This document shows, piece after piece, positions 14,067 through 25,267 of a DNA stretch of 64,000 nucleotides; within the stretch, counting starts at the first letter, position 1, and the number at the start of each line of letters is the position of its first letter. Origin of the DNA: Nautilus pompilius. Lineage: Eukaryota > Mollusca > Cephalopoda > Nautilida > Nautilidae. Below the pieces are notes generated by a model. It saw only the letters and a list, made by a program, of their open reading frames with translations, ran no database searches and was not told the DNA's origin. The stretch spans positions 4,106,501 to 4,170,500 of the forward strand of contig JACATO010002186.1 of assembly GCA_018389105.1 (NCBI GenBank). Reading direction: 5' to 3'. A program made the position numbers and the translations under genes.

Positions 14067-15165
14067 AAATAATATACAAGGTCCAAATAAAACAAAAAGT
14101 GGAAAAACCCATGTCGTGTAAAGGATAACATTACTCACATAAGTAGTTAAACAGAATTGACATGTAATCATATAAACAGCATGCAATTCAAGAATGGAAA
14201 ATTAAGTACAAAGTTTTGAATATTAATATATGGAAGAAACAAGTTTAAATAGGTTGTCGATAATATCTTTGTAAAATTTTCCTTTTTCCAACAGTAACAA
14301 CGGTTTAACATACAATATGGAACTCTATACTGTGGTGAAATATCCTTCCTTGATAATAATTAGTTTAATACTTCTGTTCTGTAAAACTTACTAGGCTAAC
14401 CATGAAGTAGTGTGCTCCATTTCACATAAATCAAGCTTTTAAATTTTGTTGCACAAAGCATACAAAGTGTTTTTTTTTTAAAAAGTCTTTAGTACCATAA
14501 TTTTAGTCAATGGCTTTCCAAAATATCTAATAGAACACAGAGCTATAAAAAAATCTTAATTAGCTATTTACTTTTTTCAGGTTTCAATGAATTTAAAAAA
14601 AAAAAAAAAAAAAAACAGCTTTGGTTAATATAACATTGAGAGGGATGTTTGTCTGAAAAAATTATTTGGCCATATTAAACAATATTTTTTATTTCTGACC
14701 ATAAATTTTCTTTATGTTAATGATGAATTTGGCTTTTAATTATATATATATATATATATTCAGTAAGAATGATAAATCCATAAATATAGCATACTATAAC
14801 CAGATTCTTAAGTCTTTATTATTCTGATGCTAAAATGCTAAAAGATTTTGTCATTTAGTGTCTGGAATGTACATCTGACAATGGAATTGCCTAGATTCAT
14901 ATTCACATCTAATCAAAGCAAACTTCTACAAGTTTTAAAATGAATAAATGAAATCCATATTTTCTTCTGATCACTAAAATGTAAGAAATAATTTCCATGC
15001 ACTCAAAAATATTATTTTTCTTATCCATTATTACCAGATTTATGTCATAATTATTTAAAAGAAAGTACAAGTTTACCTAATACTAATTAGAGATGGGTGG
15101 GTTAGCAGTCATTTTAAAAATTTAAATATCTAACATTAAACCCGAAACTGGAGTCAGATTATATA

Positions 15166-15510
15166 CAGACAGTCGTTGACTTACGACCTATGCGACTTAT
15201 GACTGTTCGACTTTACAACCGCGACCGCATGTCTGGCAGTGTTGCCCAGCCCAAGCCAGCTGGGCGTACAATAGTTTCTGTACCGTGGCTGGCAACACTC
15301 ATCTTCCCATGCTCAGTTGTTCATCAGCATGGGTTTCGTCTACATTTATTTATAAATGTAACAAGAAATATGACTTAAGGATGAGATATCTTTATTATAT
15401 AGTACTATACATACGGTAATGTGGAATCTATAACTGGTCTGACTTACGTCCAATTCGACTTACGACCAGTCGGTCAGAACAGAACGTGGTTGTAAGTTGA
15501 TGACTGTCTG
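15166..15510. mobile_element. TA-flanked MITE, TcMar-like
   Basis: A 345-bp element with 25-bp near-perfect terminal inverted repeats (cagacagtcgttgacttacg left; cagacagtcatcaacttaca inverted right), flanked by TA on both sides. The motif gacttacgac recurs inside both ends. It has no transposase; its 62-codon open frame is not convincing. The TA target and tip suggest a Tc1/mariner-superfamily partner, perhaps Tigger-like. Confidence 0.82.
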
Positions 15511-17158
15511 TACATCCATGATATACATACTTACATAGATCAATGGAATGATTTGTCAGGGACAAAGTTGATATTTTCATTGAGTTCCATGTTAATTTAG
15601 CTACATTTTGTTTTTGTCTCTGTTCTACAAGTTTTTTTTTTTTTTCCCAAATAAAACTTCCAAAGATAAATGCAAAATTATAGGTAAATAAGTAAAAAAT
15701 AAAAATATGAAAACCACAAATAATACAAAAAGAAAGAAATCTGAACAGATGCTCCAACTAGAGTTAACCTTACAAAAACAGAAAGAATTCAAATATTAAG
15801 TGGTTTTATCATGCAAGTTTCTTACAAATTTCATCAATTCATTCATGATCTTTTTTATGAAAAATAGTTTTGCCCAAAATTTTTTGTGAACAAAATAAAA
15901 CAATCTGAATAGCAAAAATAAAACCATATTTGGTCAAGAACATACATTTATCTGTATCCACTGACAACCATCATCACAGGTTTATGACACACTTATCATT
16001 TTCTGGTTTAATTGGTATTGAGTAAGCAAGCCACATTCAATAAGGAGATCACATTAGCATCAAATTGCCTTAGGTCAATATTTGTGGAAATTTCTGAACA
16101 TAAATGCTAGTCTTACAGACATTGCAAAATAGCCAGCTGAGATATTTATAAGTAAAGAAGTAGAAATAAAGTAATCCCACTTGCAGACATTCTTTTAAGC
16201 ATAAAGAGGAATTTGCACAATCAGAAAGCAAGTTTGTGCTGTAAAATAGAAAAAAAAAAAACAATCAGTAAATGCTATAAATTATTTTAAGTAACCTAAA
16301 AAACTGCAAGTTACACACCCTTAATCTTTCACAGACCACTGATCTCACCTATTGTAGCACATCATGAACAAATAGAGAAAATCAAAGGGTTAGCTAAAAA
16401 GACTGATGTATTTTATGATTTACACTAAATGTTATTTTTGCTTAAAAAAAAAAGGTGGTGGTATTATATAGTGCACAAACTCTTTAAAGAATTGTTATTA
16501 ATGTGTTTACATAATCTAATAATACTAAAGTTTTCAAAGTTTGTTTTTTTATGCTTGAAAAATTTATGATTTTAAAATTATTATTTTAGTGCCTAGCATT
16601 TTATTGTGTTTCTACACATATGCATGGTATTCATTATCCTAATATAATGTAAATGATAATTATAATTTACAATTAATAGTTACAAACACCGAATCAGTAA
16701 TGATGAATACACCGTGAAATCAGTGATGACAAGAAATACTATAACTTTTGGAATTCAGGTTTTATGCCTGACATTAACTAACTGTTGCATGACTTAAGAG
16801 TTCACCAGAAGATGCCTGTAAACATCTGCTGCAAAATGACACAAAACCAGGAAATTTCTCCAGATGATGCAAATAATTTAGACATTTTCTGAAGCCTGGT
16901 AAAACATTTCTGCTTTAATTTTGTATGCAAAAAAAAAAAAAAGAAGAAGAGAGAAATTAGTCCTTTGTTAATGTTCATAGGTCAAAAACTGGCAGCTGAG
17001 GCTCCTCACTTCTTTTCTATTTTATGATTATAATAATAAAGTTTTGCTGGTTAGCCAAAAGAAAATGACCACCGAAAACCAACAAAGCTAGAGTTAGCCA
17101 TATATACATTGCTGATATGTAATGCCTGCCGAGAAATCAGCCAGTTTTGTTGACTTAC

Positions 17159-17250
17159 CAGCTACATTAAATTTCTGTTTCCCTCTTTGAACAAGTCGGT
17201 GGTTCATAAAGATATCATCTGGTTTCCATCCACAACTAATCAGAAAGGTT
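17159..17250 (-). other. Candidate exon of unknown origin
   Basis: A 92-bp open stretch between a good acceptor (cttagttattcctag) and a perfect donor (G|gtaagt) on the minus strand. In the open frame it reads LISCGWKPDDIFMNHRLVQR. The base composition is less AT-rich than the surroundings. I recognise no family and it does not match the missing part of TRIT1. It could be an unannotated exon, an old TE piece, or chance. Confidence 0.22.
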
Positions 17251-18369
17251 CTAGGAATAACTAAGGCTTAGGACAGCCCAGCTACACAATAACACCTGGA
17301 TGTTCACAACAACATAAATCATACAAAATGTAACAGCTGGCTCCATCACAGTACTTTAATCATTATTAATACTGTGCCAACTCGTCAGGAATAGAGGCTT
17401 GGTTGTCTTACAAAGTCACCATAATCATTTCTTGTCCTTGTCCAAGTTTTTCTTCTTTTTTATATGCATTACCCATTTTACATAAAAAATATAAATAGCA
17501 ATTGTAAAGTCAAGGCTGAATACTGGAAAAAAAACCCAACAAAAACATGATATATATTAATAACTTATAAGCAAATTACTTTAATCAAAATGTGTATTAG
17601 ATTCAAGTTCATTTTTGATGAATAATTTAATTGCAGACTTTGTGGCTGTTTTGAAAGTGTAAAAGAGTGCACAATCTCATTTTCTTCTTTATTACACACA
17701 TCTTGTAGAATGTGTTCATTTTATTATAAAACATCAAATTCTTGCAGTATCATACTTGCAATGTAGCCCCACTCAACTAAGAATGTGCTAGTAGTAACAC
17801 ATACCATCAGCTGAAGAAAAATTCTTTTGTTAATAATGCAAAAGTGAAGACAAAGAGCACACCAACATTATTAATGTCCAACAACAAAATTATATCAAAT
17901 GTAGTTCCTTCTTTCTGCATCTTTCTTATGAAATACTCTTTCCAATTTTACATTGCTAAATTGGCTAAATGCAGAAATCTAAAATGAAAATAATTGAGTA
18001 AATCTCCAAAACCTAAAAAAAACACATCAATCCTCTGAAATAGGATCCAAACATTCTCCAAAATCATCTTATTTTGTTAGTACTAAAGAATTTCTTTGGG
18101 ATTATATAATATCATAGCTGAAATTCCTAGAGGAGTAAAAGGAGCCAACTTTAATGCTAATGACACTTCTTTTGTTGGTGCACAGAAAAAAAAACAAAAC
18201 AAAAAAACATCACCTGCCATATGGAAGCACTGAATACAACTCAACAAATGGGCAACAGATCTGTATTTATATTAATAAGAGAAAAAGAGGATAATTTATT
18301 AAGCTTTCTGCACCATTTTTAAACTCATATATATTTGCTTTTATTATTACATTTATAAACTCTGAATAT

Positions 18370-18630
18370 TTGTATTGGTGCACAATTCTCGGAGCTTCTG
18401 GTTGGCTTGCTGAAAGACCTCAAACTAGACTCCTGTATGGCACCAGTTATCCTGGTTGTTTCTCACCTCGCCATACCCAAGCAGGATGTTAATATTACAT
18501 TTAATGAAAAATGCAGTCTCTGTTGTAAGGATATTACATAATCTGTGTTGTGAAAGAATCTATACATTTTCAGGCAGATACCCACACTAATGTTTGGTGG
18601 GTTGGCTCTTTCAGAATAATAAACTCCCAC
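18370..18630 (-). other. Unexplained island with a 57-codon open frame
   Basis: A short region with higher complexity than the flanking AT-rich DNA. On the minus strand the open frame includes SERANPPNISVGICLKMYRF and SLQQRLHFSLNVILTSCLGM, followed by GCGAG|gtgaga, a plausible donor in phase 2. That phase fits the candidate exon at 17,159-17,250. It may be a conserved noncoding element, TE or exon; nothing recognised. Confidence 0.2.
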
Positions 18631-19689
18631 CTATTTAGCTGTAATATGATAATCAAAAAATATCGCACAAGCATAATTTAAAAAATGGAAGCCTAAAAAA
18701 TAACCACCATGAAAGTTTCCAGAAAGCTATCAAAAAAGATAAAATAAGGATCAGAAAATAATAGCAGAGGCTCTGAGATCCAAAACATACTTTTAAAAAA
18801 AAAGCAAAAAAAATCCAATCATTGCAAGTAATAAAAGGAAGTTATTTTTTCCTATCAAGGAAATTGAAATGAAAGAAGCCCAAACAGAAATCCAAAGTTA
18901 CTTAACTTTATCAAAAGTCAATTTAGTTCATCAGGCAGAAATCTAAGAAATAACCTATTTCATAAACCAGTAGAACAAACATTTTTATATTCTCTGTTAC
19001 CCTCCAATATAATGCTTATTGAAGTCAGGACAACATTTCTAAAGATCAAAAGAAGTAACATTTACCCTAAGATTTTAAAGCACTTACCTATCACAGAAGA
19101 TACAAATCTATACAAAGGGATCTAACAAAAACTAACTATGGATGGGAAAATAGAATACATATATGATACCCCAATGATTTCTATAGGTACCATATGCATT
19201 AATTAAAGAAACATAATTAGAAGCTTTCAAATAAGCAGCTAACATTCTACCTGCATAGATTTGACTACTATGGAATCCCTTCAAAGTGAGAACTTAGAAG
19301 TACCATTGGAACAAACCAAGTCTGTTCTACAGGGCACATTAGCACAGGTTCCATGCATGCTGTGATACTGATGGAAATGAAAAAGCAAAAGCCTGGAAAA
19401 TGAGGTAGTTAAGCACATTAGCAAGAACGTTTAATCACATACAATGAAGCCAAAACCAACATTAGAGCGGCCTCCAAACAAAAATGGATGACATTGTCAA
19501 TTTTTTTTTTAACACTGAGAATAGGCCACAATAGATTAAAAGCCCAATTATATAAGCTCAGAAATATATATTATATATTTATTATTTTATATTGAAGGTG
19601 ACTTGGCTTAGTTGAAGAATTAAGAAATAATTGAATAATTGAAGTTGACCTTGGCTTACCTTTACTTCAAACTGACAGTCTGTCGTAAT

Positions 19690-21150
19690 AAGCAGTTGTA
19701 CACCATACAACAAAATGGAAGAAATCTGTGAAATTGTTACTTCACAAAAAGGCCGTGACAAATTAAACGCCCGTGGGTATTTAATGGTTAAAGAACTGTG
19801 AATATTACTTACTATTGGTGCGTGAAAACCGAAAGTCACTTAACTGCAGAGGGAGAGCAATAACAACACTTTCAAATAGACAACATATACTTAAAAAATT
19901 TGTTGACCACAACCATTGTCCAAGTGCAAGTGCATCGGGCATTTCAAAAATCATTGACGAAATAAAAACGCTAGCACGGGATACAAGAAATCTTCCCTGT
20001 CAGATCATCCAATCCTGTACAACTTCTGCCCCTCAAGACATTATCCCATATCTGACATTGAAAAATGTGCTTTGCAAGAAAATAGAGAGTTAGGCAAGCA
20101 AATCGACCTACTGAACCAAAAGTGCTTAGTGAAATCGAGGTTCCTTCAGCGTTGAAACAAACATTAAATGGCGAATTGTTCTTAGCAAGGGATTATACTA
20201 TCGAAGACAGACTTCTTTTATTCACCACCAAAAAAAAACCATGCAAAAACTAACGCACGCCTCAATTTGAATAATAGATGGCACATTCAAAACTGTGCCC
20301 ACAATGTTTTTATCAATTATACACAATTCACGCTCTGGTTGGCTCAGAAAACTGTAGGACTTATCCACTTATTTACGTTTTAATGACTGGAAAAGGCGAA
20401 GCCCTGTACAAACGCTTATTTGAAGATTTGGTAGACTTTGCAGAGGAAAACAGAGTTGAATTAAATCCACAAATCATAATGACAGATTTGGAATTGGCTG
20501 CTATTAACGCTTCTAAAAGTGAGTTTCCGAATGCTACCAATAAAGTTTGTTTTTTTCACCTAGGTCAATGCATTTGGCAAAAAATCCAAACGAGTGGTTT
20601 AGCCACGAGATATGGCAGTGACGAAAACTTTAGTCTGAAAGTGCATCATTTGTCTGCATTGGCATTTCTTCCTTCAGATGAGATTCCCAAATCTTTTAAT
20701 GAGTTAAAGCCCCAATTACCCGAAGAAGCCGCTGAAGTTATAGAGTGGTTCGAAAATAATTATGTACTTGGTCGGATAAGACGGCACTTATGCAACAGGG
20801 GTGCTGTTTGGTCTCCAGTAATGTTTCCGCCAGAACTGTGGTCCGTATATGATTCCATGCTAAATGATTTTCTGCAGACTCAAAATCTCGTAGAAGCCTG
20901 GCACAGACGATGGGAGAATTTGTGTGGAAGTAGGCATATAGGCATATATCGAATTATAGAAGAATTTCAGAAAGAGCAACAGCATGCGGAAATCAAATTT
21001 GAATGCCTTCTTCAAGGATAAACGTGTCCCAAAAGAAAAAAGGCGACTGTTGATCATGATGCGCGACTTCTGGCTATTGTGAGCGAATGCGAACGTCAAA
21101 CCAGCTCTTATGGACTACCTCCGTGCAATTGCTCATAATCTTTCTATCTA
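19690..21150 (+). pseudogene. MULE transposase with FLYWCH zinc finger, frameshifted
   Basis: A Mutator-like element coding region. A broken FLYWCH domain comes first: SQKGRDKLNARGYLMVKE near 19,745, then a frame change to RENRKSLNCRGRAI and FVDHNHCPSASA (19,820-19,940). After a region with further shifts (FLAKEYD-like, DGTFK-like), a 247-codon open frame at 20,278-21,021 gives the MULE domain: FYQLYTIHALVGSENCRTYP, MTDLELAAINASKSEFPN, CFFHLGQCIWQKIQ, ALAFLPSDEIPKSF, WFENNYVLGRIRRHL and VEAWHRRWENLCGSRHIGIY. DYLRAIAHNLSI at 21,113-21,150 is the C-terminal end in another frame. This transposase type is common in chelicerates, aphids and other invertebrates. No terminal repeats were identified. 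Not active. Confidence 0.85.
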
Positions 21151-21394
21151 ATACATTTTTATAATGTCCTTTATTTTACAAAGTAATATGTTTTTATACT
21201 TCTTTTAATAAAGTTATGACATTTTTATGTTTTATTTTACTTTTTCAGCCACTATGAAAATAAATAAAAAATGGACATTAGCTTAATAAGACCTAATAAG
21301 CCTCAAAATCGTCCATTCGGACACTAGTAAATTTGAATATTCAACTACTAAGAATACAAGAATAAACTCGGTATTCTGCTTCTCTGGGATTTCC

Positions 21395-21584
21395 ACTTTC
21401 AGGATTATGACCCAAACCCATTTCTACTGTATAGTACTGAAAATTCAAATGCCTTTTTTTCTTTCAATTTTCGTTCTGATAGACGTTTTGAAATGTGTGA
21501 GATGTGATATATTCAAATATCACCACTTCAGATGCTTTCACAAACCTCATAGTAAGAGTGACTACCTGGTTTGTGAGGGGTATG
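21395..21584 (+). mobile_element. TTAA-flanked MITE, copy C (right-end fragment)
   Basis: Shares tagtactgaaaattcaaatg, ttcaattttcgttctgatag and atatcaccacttcagatgc with the right third of copies A and B. It ends gtgaggggtatg|ttaa, giving the intact right TTAA at 21,585-21,588. The left end is missing, so the left boundary is approximate. Confidence 0.72.
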
Positions 21585-21588
21585 TTAA

Positions 21589-24500
21589 AAAAAAGGTAAT
21601 AAAGATTCTGTCAGACACTGCTTCCTTTAGTATAGGATATACATGTACATCTGAGTAGTCTTGATATGAAAATAAACTTGTAATTACTGCCCTGCTCCAT
21701 TTAAAATAAAAAAAGTGAAATGGCCAATCATCTCACAAATCAAGCAGGAAGGTATTAATTGTCTTCTTCTTCTAATTAAATAGTTCATAAAAAATAAGGA
21801 AGTCTTTTGTTACAAATTAGTGCACACATTTCCCTATCATTTTGCTCCTTTGCTTTTGTGATAATGCAATAACTAATAAAATCATTGGTGAAAAAAACAT
21901 TTGTATATGTAAAGGCCTTAAAGAAAAACTATAACTAGTACATTTGGTTGCATACTTAAGCCATATACCCAACATAAACATTTTTGATAGCCTATATGAA
22001 TCCATATTTTACCAATCAGTATCTGCCGTTTCTATACTAAAATATTTTGATGATTTCAAAATTGAGAACTTAAAACACAACAATAATTGCTTTCTTTCTC
22101 TTTTTTTCTTAAAGCAAGTTATGTAGATATACATAAACTTCTAAACACTGGGGCTATCTCATGCAAGAAACAGTTAATTAAAGTAGAAGCAGTTAAACAA
22201 GCAAAGTATTTCATTTTCTAACATGAGATTCAGTTACGAGAGTGAAATTTAGTTCTCTAAGGTAGAACACTTCGTGGAAAAGATGAAGGTTTAATATCCT
22301 GAGACCTGGATAACAAAAAACTTCATTGAACATAAGCTTCAGTAATAAATACCACATGCCTTAACAAAAACCACAATTTTACTATTTACAGTATAAACCA
22401 ACTTCACAATGAAAAATTAATACCCGTTTTTCACTCTACTGTTTGGATATAACAGAGAAACAGAACTTACAAGTTCTTTCCAAACAATTCAAAAGCAGGA
22501 TCTATACAGATTATTTAAAGCTACATTTCCATTCTTCTAACCACAAATCTCATTATTTCTTTTGCTAAATCCAAGGAATACTGATAACTTGTATGTGTTA
22601 CAGAGTTATTTCTAGATTTCACAATAACCAAATAGTCTCTCAGTGGTGGTAGATGAAATTGGCAATAAAAATTTTTTAAAAAAGACCTTGATGTAACATG
22701 AAAATATTGCAGGTACTTTGAATGCAAGTAGTGTAGTAATATGAAAGATTTGTGTAAAGTGAAAAAAAAGCATCTAACAGCAAAGTTCTTTGATGTTTTT
22801 TTTTTCCTTGGAGAAACTAAAAAGTTGCTATTTCTCAATAATAAGGCAGCTCCATTTTGGACTGAAAAAGATTTTAAAGTTATCATCATATTACTTTTCT
22901 GTGCTAGTTACTGACAGTATTATAACCAATTATGATAAAATAGTTGTTTCAAAGAAGCTTCCAATCCTAGAGTTCATCAAAAGGAAAATTCTGAAATATA
23001 CTTGGAATCTTTAAATTTAATATTCGAACAGAAAATCTTGTAATTACTTTTCAATAGTATACATTAGTATGTGCATTCCCCACTTTAATCAATCCAAGAT
23101 GTCTTTTATATTAAGCATAAAATAACCATGCGTGTTAAAACATGACACTAAGTTTGTAAAATTTAAAGTTTTTTAAAAAAATAGCTTCCCCATTACTGAA
23201 AAATATACAAAGTACGAAAACCAAAGCAACTTTTATCAGTTTTATTTAAATTTGTACAAACTTAATATTAGTGTTAGAAAATTCTGACATGTTGACATGA
23301 TAGCATTAACCACTGATACTCTTCACATTTTTAACAATATAGTATCACACTTCTAAAAAAAACACTGTTTTTAAGGTTTTTTAGTGACTGCAAAATGCCA
23401 TTTCTAACAATGTTTTTGCTTATAACAATTATAAACCAAAAAATGAAATTTGTTTATGTATTTAAGAAAAGAAATTTTAAAAAATAACTCCAAATTTTCT
23501 GATATCATCTCTCTATGTTTCAACCTCTCTCTTAGAATTCTTAGAACGTAACACCTTTGTTTGTAAAAGGCAAACTTCTGAGGTGAGTAAAACTATTATC
23601 TACACTTTTTAGTGGGTGAGAATCTGAATTAAAATAAAACAACAAATAAATCACCTACATGTAGCCATTTTTTTAAATATTGGAATCAGTGCAGCAGTTT
23701 GTCATAGATGACAGATTGCCTCAACCCTCTTTAGCATGATGAAAAAGTAATGAGCATGCCTAACAGTTAATGTTGGCTTCATTTGTCTCCTTTAATGCCA
23801 TGGATTGGTATGTCTCAATAACTTGTCTGCTCACCTCAATCAATGTCTAAATTTAATTCTAATATCTATTTAAAATTCAATATGCAAACAATTTACAGCA
23901 AATCTTTGGATGATGACAAGTTTTAAATAATCATTTCAATAAAGATTTCTGAATGACTGAACTACTTTTCATCCATGCAAAGGTATTAGTAAAAGAAAAC
24001 CAAGTAAATGCAAACTGAAGAAAATATTTGGGAAGCAGATAATTCAACCTATGATCAAGATTACTCATAATATCATATACTGCCTGCCTACTACACTAGT
24101 TAATTAGCCTTAATTAGGGGGAAAACTATAACACCAAAGCTCATAATGTATAGATCTTCACAAATTATTCCCTAAGCTGTTGGAGAACACCTGTTGATTG
24201 TCAGATTAATAATGTTATTCATCAGTTTCCAGCAAATGTTGACCTTTCAAAAACAACCCAGAGTTTCTTTTTATGGATAAGTTTTAACAAACATACCTCC
24301 CACTATTATGCCCTGGTGAAATTACTGACCTCCATTTTCCATTATGCAATCTTTCTGAATATGTCTACACAGCTGCTTAAAGTTTACACAAATCTAATGA
24401 ATCACATGACCTGACATAAACTACCAAAATTTAAATGCATAAGAGGATTTGTAAATTCTCTCATTCTATTTACACTGATCAGATACTGAATTACAAAAGT

Positions 24501-24692
24501 TTCCTGACATCTACAGACAGTGGTCAGAATTAAAATTGTTCAATTTACTGTTGCATATGCAATACATAAATTATATAATTTATTAATAAAGACTCCATAT
24601 ACAACATTTTTTTATCAAAATATAATTTTTCCAGTACATTTATCAAACAATTTCAACTTGTCATGTCAAAAGAATATATAGTTTTACCAATA
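21589..24692. other. AT-rich sequence without a recognised gene
   Basis: Chance open frames on both strands (for example 22,521-22,889 minus) with biased, low-complexity translations. No family recognised, no splice-supported exon. Confidence 0.5.
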
Positions 24693-24694
24693 TA

Positions 24695-25267
24695 CAGGGT
24701 TATTCAAAAAGAATGAAACAATTTCATTACGCAATATTTTAATAAGGAAAAGCAGTAGAAAACTCCAGCTAAGTCACAAGTATTCTACACACAATCAAGT
24801 TTTATTTCCTGTCTTACAAGTGTTCAATGTGGCCACCACCTGCAGCACGGGCAACATCAGTGCGATAAGAGAATTCCTCCCAGACGCGTATCAGCATATC
24901 ACGATCCACCGAGTTGATCGCTGTTGTTATTCGATGTTTAAGGTCATCGAGGTTAGTGGGTAGCGGTGGATCATAAACGCAATCTTTTACATATCCCCAT
25001 AAGAAAAAATCACGCTGCACCGTGACAACCGATTGTGTTTTCGCAAACTCGAGAATGCAGAACGCCTTTTGCTGAGGACTCGCCATTCTGAGGATAAACA
25101 AACAACTGAACGTTGCCAGAGGAACAACACAACTACAGCGCCCCCGTGGCAGCCAATCAAAACTTAGAAAACTCCTCTTTCAAATGGTCACTGACTTATT
25201 CCATGACGATGCTTGAGAACTGAAGTAATGCGTCATGAAATTGGTTCATTCTTTTTGAATAACCCTG
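24695..25267 (-). mobile_element. Internally deleted mariner/maT-like element
   Basis: A 573-bp element flanked by TA on both sides, with terminal inverted repeats of about 25 bp (cagggttattcaaaaagaat left; the same with no mismatch in the first 20 bases inverted right). The minus-strand open frame (24,814-25,101, 95 codons) joins the transposase N-terminus MASPQQKAFCILEFAKTQSV directly to the C-terminus FLWGYVKDCVYDPPLPTNL and DVARAAGGGHIEHL. The whole DDE catalytic core is missing, so this is a non-autonomous deletion derivative. Confidence 0.88.
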
